A DNA stretch of 37,247 nucleotides from Thermoplasmata archaeon (GTDB lineage Archaea > Thermoplasmatota > Thermoplasmata > Thermoplasmatales > GCA-001856825): contig JAKATW010000030.1 of NCBI GenBank assembly GCA_021827945.1, positions 1 through 37,247 on the forward strand, read 5' to 3'. Both the position numbers and the translations under genes were made by a program. The notes under the pieces were generated by a model, which was given only the letters and a program-made list of their open reading frames with translations, made no database searches and was not told the origin of the DNA. Below, piece after piece: positions 32,850 to 37,247 of this stretch (position 1 is its first letter; each line of letters starts with the position of its first letter).

Positions 32850-33429
32850 GTCTTCCTTTCGCCCTGATAGATGGCCTGGATTTCACTGATCCCTTTCCCT
32901 TAGTTGCAAGTCCTCTCGCTTTCTTGCCTGCAGTTGACAGACCCCTGTAGACTCTTCCTTTTTGGGCCCGGTCTGCAGTCCAGTTGAGGTTCTTGTCGTT
33001 TGTAATGGAGGGATTAGTGGGATCAACAAACATCACTTCGTAGAACTTGTTTTTCCCATCTTCAGCCAGATAGTATGAGTTTAGGAGAACTAGGTTTGGA
33101 TATCTCCTCTGGGCCCTCTCTTCCGCGATCCACTTCTCACTCTTTCCGTGAGTGAGCTTGTTGTAACCGTATCTTCTGGGCCTTCTGCCACCCATAATCT
33201 TGGGCTTGTGGAGTCCCCCTCTCCTCACCTTGACCCTTGCAACAACAAATCCTGGTTTTGCTTTGTATCCGAGTGCCCTAGCCCTCGATAATTTTGTTGG
33301 TGTGGATATTCTCTCTACTGTTCCTGATGCTCTCCATTCTGTCATTCTCTTTCGGACTATCCCTTTCATCTCTTCCTTTGCAGTGAGAAAGTTTTCAGAC
33401 TGGAACGAATAACTACTTTTTGAGGGCAA
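32836..33429 (-). CDS. rpl15e: Ribosomal protein L15e
   Basis: The 197-aa protein is the archaeal/eukaryotic large-subunit protein L15e. Motifs RARALGYKAKPGFVVARVKVRRGG, KPKIMGGRRPRRYGYNKL, EERAQRRYPNLVLLNSYYLAEDGK and YRGLSTAGKKARGL are diagnostic. It binds 23S rRNA. The start is TTG: GGTGA lies 6 nt upstream of it, and the N-terminus (SYSFQSENFLTAKEEMKG) aligns with the usual family start, whereas the first ATG, 20 codons in, would delete a conserved helix. Confidence 0.96.
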   Translation of the reverse strand: MPSKSSYSFQSENFLTAKEEMKGIVRKRMTEWRASGTVERISTPTKLSRARALGYKAKPGFVVARVKVRRGGLHKPKIMGGRRPRRYGYNKLTHGKSEKWIAEERAQRRYPNLVLLNSYYLAEDGKNKFYEVMFVDPTNPSITNDKNLNWTADRAQKGRVYRGLSTAGKKARGLATKGKGSVKSRPSIRAKGRLRRH

Positions 33430-33435
33430 TTTACT

Positions 33436-33440
33436 TCACC
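33436..33440 (-). promoter_or_regulatory. Ribosome binding site deciding the L15e TTG start
   Basis: GGTGA on the minus strand, within AAAGGTGAAG, is 6 nt before the TTG at 33429. It decides the start in favour of TTG. A TATA-like AATAAATAAC lies further upstream near 33470. Confidence 0.6.
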
Positions 33441-33559
33441 TTTGAGCAAACAGGATTGTGACTTGTTATTTATTGATTTCTAAGCAGTCTGGCAATAGAT
33501 GGAATGTCTGAAGAGATTTTTCCTTCATACCAGTTTGTCAATAGTTAGCTCTCGTAATA

Positions 33560-33569
33560 CTAATATATC
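33560..33569 (+). promoter_or_regulatory. TATA box of unknown helical protein gene
   Basis: CTAATATATC is centred 25 nt before the ATG at 33590, fitting a leaderless transcript. Confidence 0.6.
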
Positions 33570-33589
33570 GCTCTCCTATCTGAAGATGG

Positions 33590-34099
33590 ATGAGCAGTAT
33601 AAGAATAGACCTACCTTCAGACAAGGCGGCGATCATTCTCAAGAGAATTCAAAACAAACTCAGCACTTACAAGGGGTACAAGACAGGGGCAGATGCAAGG
33701 ATATCCTCGCAGGTGCTTGGAGATGATATAGAGAAGAGGATAGACGTCTCCTTGACTAACTTCAAGGCTGCCATAGAGAACCTAGAGATGTACGACAAGC
33801 TCGAAGAGAAGGAAAAGGCCGGTGAAGTCTACAATAAGATCGAGAACCTAAGGAGCAAGAAGGTATCAGTTCCTGCAGAACCATTTCTGGCAAAGGAGGA
33901 AGTCATTCAGAAGTTCTATCTACTCGACGAAGTCGGATTCAGGAATTCTATTGATCTGCTGGACAACATAAACAGCTTCAGATCGGCATCAATATCAGGG
34001 GATTTTGACGCGACCATTCTCCAAAAGATCAGCGAAAATATCGAAAAGATAGCAAGTTTCGTAGACGAAAAGAACCTATCCCTTAAGCCACAGGTCTAG
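33590..34099 (+). CDS. Helical cytoplasmic protein, unrecognised
   Basis: The 169-aa protein is mostly alpha-helical by eye, opening with SSIRIDLPSDKAAIILKRIQNKLSTY and containing LTNFKAAIENLEMYDKLEEKEKAGEVYNKIENL, then helices to the end (LQKISENIEKIASFVDEKN). No cysteines, signal peptide or membrane segment are present. I do not recognise it. The ATG is at a leaderless position. The 3' end overlaps the convergent reductase gene by 4 nt. Its place beside the L15e gene, divergently transcribed, does not by itself say more. Confidence 0.75.
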   Translation: MSSIRIDLPSDKAAIILKRIQNKLSTYKGYKTGADARISSQVLGDDIEKRIDVSLTNFKAAIENLEMYDKLEEKEKAGEVYNKIENLRSKKVSVPAEPFLAKEEVIQKFYLLDEVGFRNSIDLLDNINSFRSASISGDFDATILQKISENIEKIASFVDEKNLSLKPQV

Positions 34100-35109
34100 A
34101 ATTTGATAAAGGCCTTCCCGAAGAGCTCCCTGTTCTTCATTGCTTTGTAGGCAATGTCGACTTCTTCCAGGGAAAAGATCTTTCCCACTACTGGAGTAAT
34201 CTTCCCTTCATTGGAAAGATTCAACGCTCTTACCATACTCTTCTTTGTCGAACTGACGCTGCCTGCTATCGAGTTGCCTTTCAATATCAGGTTTCCGAGC
34301 GGAAGGCTTACGGGATTAACGTCGACGTTACCCACAACAACCATTCTTCCACCAAATTTCAGTGATCTGAATGCATCAGTGAAAGTTGGTGATCCAACAG
34401 TCTCGAGCACAAGATCCACGCCTTCGCCGGTTATTTCCTTCACCTTCTTTGAGAAATCAGGGTCACCTACCACAAAATCAGCTCCAGCTTTCTGGATCCC
34501 CTCTCTCTTCCACTCGCTGCTGGTCTCTGCGACGACTGTTGCACCCAGTGCCTTGGCTATCTGAACTGCGTGGGAACCAACTCCCCCACCAGCTCCCGTG
34601 ATGAGAACGGTCTGTCCGGCTTTAAGCCCGCCAACGACTTCCATAGCTTGAACTACCATCCCGGTTACGCAAGCCGAAATAGCTGCTGCTTCTGGAGTGA
34701 CTCTTGCAGGGACTTTGACCAAAGAGATCTCAGGAACATTGATGTACTTCCTGTATGCACCATTCATACTCTCTCCAAATGTCTTCTTGTTCCTGCAGAG
34801 GTTTTCCCTTCCTGATCTGCAGTATTCACAAGTCCCACAGGGTACGTAGATGAGGCTAGCAACCCTGTCTCCCACCTTGAATTTGGTAACTCCAGATCCG
34901 ACCATCCTGACTGTGCCAGAAATTTCGTGACCCGGGACAATTGGAAGGACGAGTCTTGGCATGAATCCTTCCATTGTTAGAATATCTCTGAAACAGATTC
35001 CAGTTTCACTCTGTTCTATTTGGACTTCATTTTCCTTGAGTGGTTCTTCCTCAATTTCTTTGACCTGCGGGTACTCTTTGATCCTTGTTAGGACGGCCGC
35101 CTTCTGCAT
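34096..35109 (-). CDS. Zinc-dependent medium-chain reductase, acryloyl-CoA reductase-like
   Basis: The 337-aa MDR protein has the catalytic-site residues C39 (in ICFRD) and H61-E62, the structural zinc set C91, C94, C97 and C105, and the cofactor loop GAGGGVGSHA. The CFRD motif, SPTFTDAFRSLKFGG and the ILKGNSIAGSVSSTKKSM region resemble archaeal acryloyl-CoA reductases of the Sulfolobales (which have CYRD), more than typical alcohol dehydrogenases. That specific role is inference; a general alcohol or quinone reductase is possible. The ATG lies 25 nt from a TATA box that abuts the metE stop codon, so it has its own leaderless promoter. Confidence 0.85.
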   Translation of the reverse strand: MQKAAVLTRIKEYPQVKEIEEEPLKENEVQIEQSETGICFRDILTMEGFMPRLVLPIVPGHEISGTVRMVGSGVTKFKVGDRVASLIYVPCGTCEYCRSGRENLCRNKKTFGESMNGAYRKYINVPEISLVKVPARVTPEAAAISACVTGMVVQAMEVVGGLKAGQTVLITGAGGGVGSHAVQIAKALGATVVAETSSEWKREGIQKAGADFVVGDPDFSKKVKEITGEGVDLVLETVGSPTFTDAFRSLKFGGRMVVVGNVDVNPVSLPLGNLILKGNSIAGSVSSTKKSMVRALNLSNEGKITPVVGKIFSLEEVDIAYKAMKNRELFGKAFIKF

Positions 35110-35128
35110 GCACCAGAATAGAATATTG

Positions 35129-35139
35129 GGATAAATGTT
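35129..35139 (-). promoter_or_regulatory. TATA box of reductase gene, next to metE stop
   Basis: ACATTTATCC on the minus strand is centred 25 nt before the ATG at 35109 and touches the TAA of the upstream metE gene (35139-35141). Confidence 0.5.
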
Positions 35140-36149
35140 TATAGAGTCTTTACGACCTCGTCTCTTGCCAAATCCATGTTCTTCAATTTCTCAAATCCAA
35201 CTTCCCTGCTCCTGGTCCTAAGTCCACAGTCCGGATTGATCCTCAACCTATCCGGTTCCATGAATTTAAGAGCAAACTCGATTCTTTCCTTGATCAGGGA
35301 CGGTGGCTCTAGGAAGTCTCTGTGAATGTCTGTCACTCCCAACCCCAATGAAATCTCTCTTGTAGTTACGTCCGCTGTCTCTTTAAATCTCCGGACGTCG
35401 TCATATCCTTTTCTGTCCTCCCCAAGCGCAACCGGATCCCTGTTCGCAAATTCTAGATTGTAGACCGAAACGTTGAGGGACGGCACTATATTGAACAAGA
35501 GGCCATAGTCTGAGCTGTAACAGACGTGAAGATGAGTCTCAATTCCTTCTATTCCCTTGACGCTCTCGTTCACAGAATCTAGGACAATATCCATCTCTTC
35601 CGGGTGTGTGGTTGCAGCGGGCTCGTCGATCTGAATCTGAAGGATTCCGTCTCCCCAGGCAGATTTTAACTCCCTTATCTCCTGGTTCATTATTCTTCCA
35701 AATGCGAGGGCCAAATCAGCCCTGTTCTTGTAGTGGTCATTGAATGACCAGTCCATAAGAGTGTATGGTCCAGTCACGGGGATTTTTATATTGTTCATCC
35801 CGAGTTCCTTGAACAATCTGATCTCTTCTATATGGAACGGTTCCTTTCTTGAAATGTCTTCATACACACTCCCCTTGTTGTAGTACCTGTTGTCGAATGA
35901 TCTCACCGGTCCAAATATTTCAACTCCGCTCATTCTTGCAATTGGATGCTCGTACATCTCCCATCTATACATTTCCCCCCCAACTCCAATGTTCATGAGT
36001 CCACTTTTGCTGAACAGGTCAAGGGTCTCAAGAGTCGCCTTCTTGGCAACTTTCTCGAATTCCTGGCCCTTGTAAGACCTGAACTTGGAGGATAGATATG
36101 TTGGCTTTCTGAAGCTTCCTATTTCCTGTGTTATAAGATCTTCCATCAT
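35139..36149 (-). CDS. metE: Cobalamin-independent methionine synthase, catalytic (C-terminal) domain protein
   Basis: The 336-aa protein equals the C-terminal catalytic barrel of MetE. Zinc ligands are H208 and C210 (HLHVCYS), E233 (NLEFANRD) and C308 (NPDCGLRTR). It transfers a methyl group to homocysteine. QIQIDEPA and the LGLGVTDIHRDFLEPP segment are also conserved. In archaea such single-domain MetE proteins probably use a methyl donor other than methyltetrahydrofolate-polyglutamate. The ATG overlaps the stop of the upstream partner gene (ATGA), so it is coupled. Confidence 0.94.
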   Translation of the reverse strand: MMEDLITQEIGSFRKPTYLSSKFRSYKGQEFEKVAKKATLETLDLFSKSGLMNIGVGGEMYRWEMYEHPIARMSGVEIFGPVRSFDNRYYNKGSVYEDISRKEPFHIEEIRLFKELGMNNIKIPVTGPYTLMDWSFNDHYKNRADLALAFGRIMNQEIRELKSAWGDGILQIQIDEPAATTHPEEMDIVLDSVNESVKGIEGIETHLHVCYSSDYGLLFNIVPSLNVSVYNLEFANRDPVALGEDRKGYDDVRRFKETADVTTREISLGLGVTDIHRDFLEPPSLIKERIEFALKFMEPDRLRINPDCGLRTRSREVGFEKLKNMDLARDEVVKTL

Positions 36150-37018
36150 TCACCACCCTTGAAACTGAATATCTTCTTGTCTGCAATTACCCTAGGAAGG
36201 AAATCAAAACTTTCTGTATTAGCGACTATCAGCCGTTCGAAATCAGTCGAATAGGGCTTCACTTTCTGAAGCACGTCATCGCCTATCCTAGTGGAATGGG
36301 CATCGACCAATTTTATTCCAGGTATCTCACAGTATTTGGAGTACGAATATGGGTCATCGCCAATTATCGAAAAGAATTTCTTCCCACCATTCAAGTTAAG
36401 CTTACCGGTATTTCCCGTTACCACCAGGAAAATTGTTGTGATATTGTTGAGTTCGCTATACAGCCTGAGATCTTCAGTCTCAAAAGGCTCGTATATTAGG
36501 AGGCGCCTTATTTTCAGTCTTTTAATTATTTCGGAATAAACCTCCCTTAGTCGTTCCTTTACCTCTGAAGTGTCGCCAGAGACCTTGCTCATCTTCAGGA
36601 ATGAATTTATTCCAGGGAGGAAGTGAAGATAAGATTCACTTTCCAGTCCGTGAAATATTGGAAAAGGTGGATTCTCCTCCACTTCCCTGAATTTGTTCAG
36701 TTCGCCCAGATTTCCTATTCTTTCAATTTCTGGCTCCCTGTAAAAGGTGTTGGTCGCCTTGTATCTTGCTAACTGACCGAGTCTTATTCCCTCTATGGAT
36801 AGTGCAATTGGGCGAAGCAGGTCGTACCAGTTGAAGAGCGGGTCTGTAAAGTAATTGAGGGATGCCTCTCTCACAAGATCGTAGTAAAGCGATGACTCTT
36901 CCTGAATCTTTATGGAAATATCTACAGAAGTCAGATCTCCCTTCTCCCATTTACCGTAAGCTTTCCTTAGGTTCTCCGTTCTAGGGTATATCCCATACAG
37001 TAACGAAATCAATTCCAT
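36146..37018 (-). CDS. MetE N-terminal-domain-like partner protein
   Basis: The 290-aa protein opens with LISLLYGIYPRTENLRKAYGKWEKGDLT, the pattern of the N-terminal half of MetE (PR.....KA...W.G). It then has barrel-type strands (FPIFHGLESESYLHFLPGINSFLKMS and RRLLIYEPF). It lacks the zinc-binding half, which is the next gene. The pair is a split MetE, as in several Thermoplasmatales and Sulfolobales. A weak GAGGCGA lies 7 nt before the ATG, so a leader exists. The N-terminal half in full-length MetE helps hold the folate substrate; its job in the split form is unclear. Confidence 0.82.
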   Translation of the reverse strand: MELISLLYGIYPRTENLRKAYGKWEKGDLTSVDISIKIQEESSLYYDLVREASLNYFTDPLFNWYDLLRPIALSIEGIRLGQLARYKATNTFYREPEIERIGNLGELNKFREVEENPPFPIFHGLESESYLHFLPGINSFLKMSKVSGDTSEVKERLREVYSEIIKRLKIRRLLIYEPFETEDLRLYSELNNITTIFLVVTGNTGKLNLNGGKKFFSIIGDDPYSYSKYCEIPGIKLVDAHSTRIGDDVLQKVKPYSTDFERLIVANTESFDFLPRVIADKKIFSFKGGE

Positions 37019-37140
37019 CTTTGGTCGCCTCTTTGTACAATTTCTAATGAAGACCGAATCTCCAATTCGAATTCTGTCTCTGTCTTCGAAGTGTTCGAAC
37101 TCATTGGTAAATTTGTTAATGGTCTATATGATATTAAATA
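37019..37140 (-). promoter_or_regulatory. Long leader and promoter region of the split metE operon
   Basis: No TATA box lies at leaderless distance from the ATG at 37018. AT-rich candidates occur near 37107-37140 (for example TATTTAATATC), which would give a leader of about 65-100 nt with the GAGGCGA site. I see no obvious riboswitch fold in it. Confidence 0.3.
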
Positions 37141-37247
37141 TTCTTAACAATGAAAGGAAAAAAAGATGCAAATCTAGTCACAGCCTCAAATAAAAAGTGG
37201 AAGCAAGGAGCATGACAGTCCTTCATTTGAACTACCTTCAAGTTATG

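Noticed and set aside
37019-37110. Possible SAM-type riboswitch in the metE leader
   Set aside because: No recognisable conserved core or multi-stem fold could be found by eye.
37150-37215. 21-aa plus-strand ORF at the window end
   Set aside because: The TATA-like sequence is too close to the ATG, and the basic peptide has no recognisable feature.

Overview
The window looks like chromosomal DNA from a thermoacidophilic archaeon, most likely a relative of the Thermoplasmatales. Supporting this are an archaeal-type L15e gene, a split MetE, an archaeal adenosine-specific kinase family protein, a two-subunit glycine dehydrogenase, and many genes whose start codon lies about 25 nt downstream of a TATA box (leaderless transcripts), with Shine-Dalgarno sites mainly inside operons. 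GTG and TTG starts are frequent. The organism assignment is inference; no rRNA is present. I saw no CRISPR array, insertion sequence, integrase or phage gene.

Layout. 1-5.0 kb: an SDR oxidoreductase, a membrane-anchored secreted protein with repeated beta domains, and an ABC ATPase/permease pair preceded by a possible 37-aa leaderless ORF. 5.1-8.0 kb: a TauE/SafE permease and an S9-family acylaminoacyl peptidase. 8.1-12.1 kb, mostly minus strand: a flavin-binding split-barrel protein, a D-2-hydroxyacid dehydrogenase, pirin, a CDGSH iron-sulfur protein and a metallo-beta-lactamase hydrolase. 12.2-16.0 kb, plus strand: a coiled-coil protein with a possible N-terminal HTH, a possible ATP-grasp remnant, a frameshifted EamA-type transporter, an aldose epimerase and a small acidic protein.

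16.1-25.2 kb, minus strand, is the centrepiece. Eight genes are packed with almost every junction a 1-11 nt overlap: 2-oxoacid:ferredoxin oxidoreductase delta, alpha, beta and gamma, a very large HdrA-HdrA-ferredoxin-MvhD fusion, an HdrD-like CCG protein, and EtfA and EtfB. The layout predicts one soluble machine linking 2-oxoacid oxidation, through flavin and iron-sulfur electron transfer (possibly bifurcation or confurcation), to an ETF pool.

25.3-37.2 kb: a radical SAM protein, tRNA-Leu(CAA), the glycine decarboxylase pair gcvPA/gcvPB, an MFS transporter coupled to a small zinc protein, a Toprim/methyltransferase/adenosine-specific-kinase operon, a small unknown protein, ribosomal protein L15e, an unknown helical protein, a zinc medium-chain reductase of acryloyl-CoA reductase type, and a two-gene split methionine synthase. 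Several promoters overlap neighbouring genes: the tRNA TATA box contains the gcvPB stop codon, the reductase TATA box abuts the metE stop codon, and one palindromic TATA box appears to serve two divergent leaderless GTG genes.
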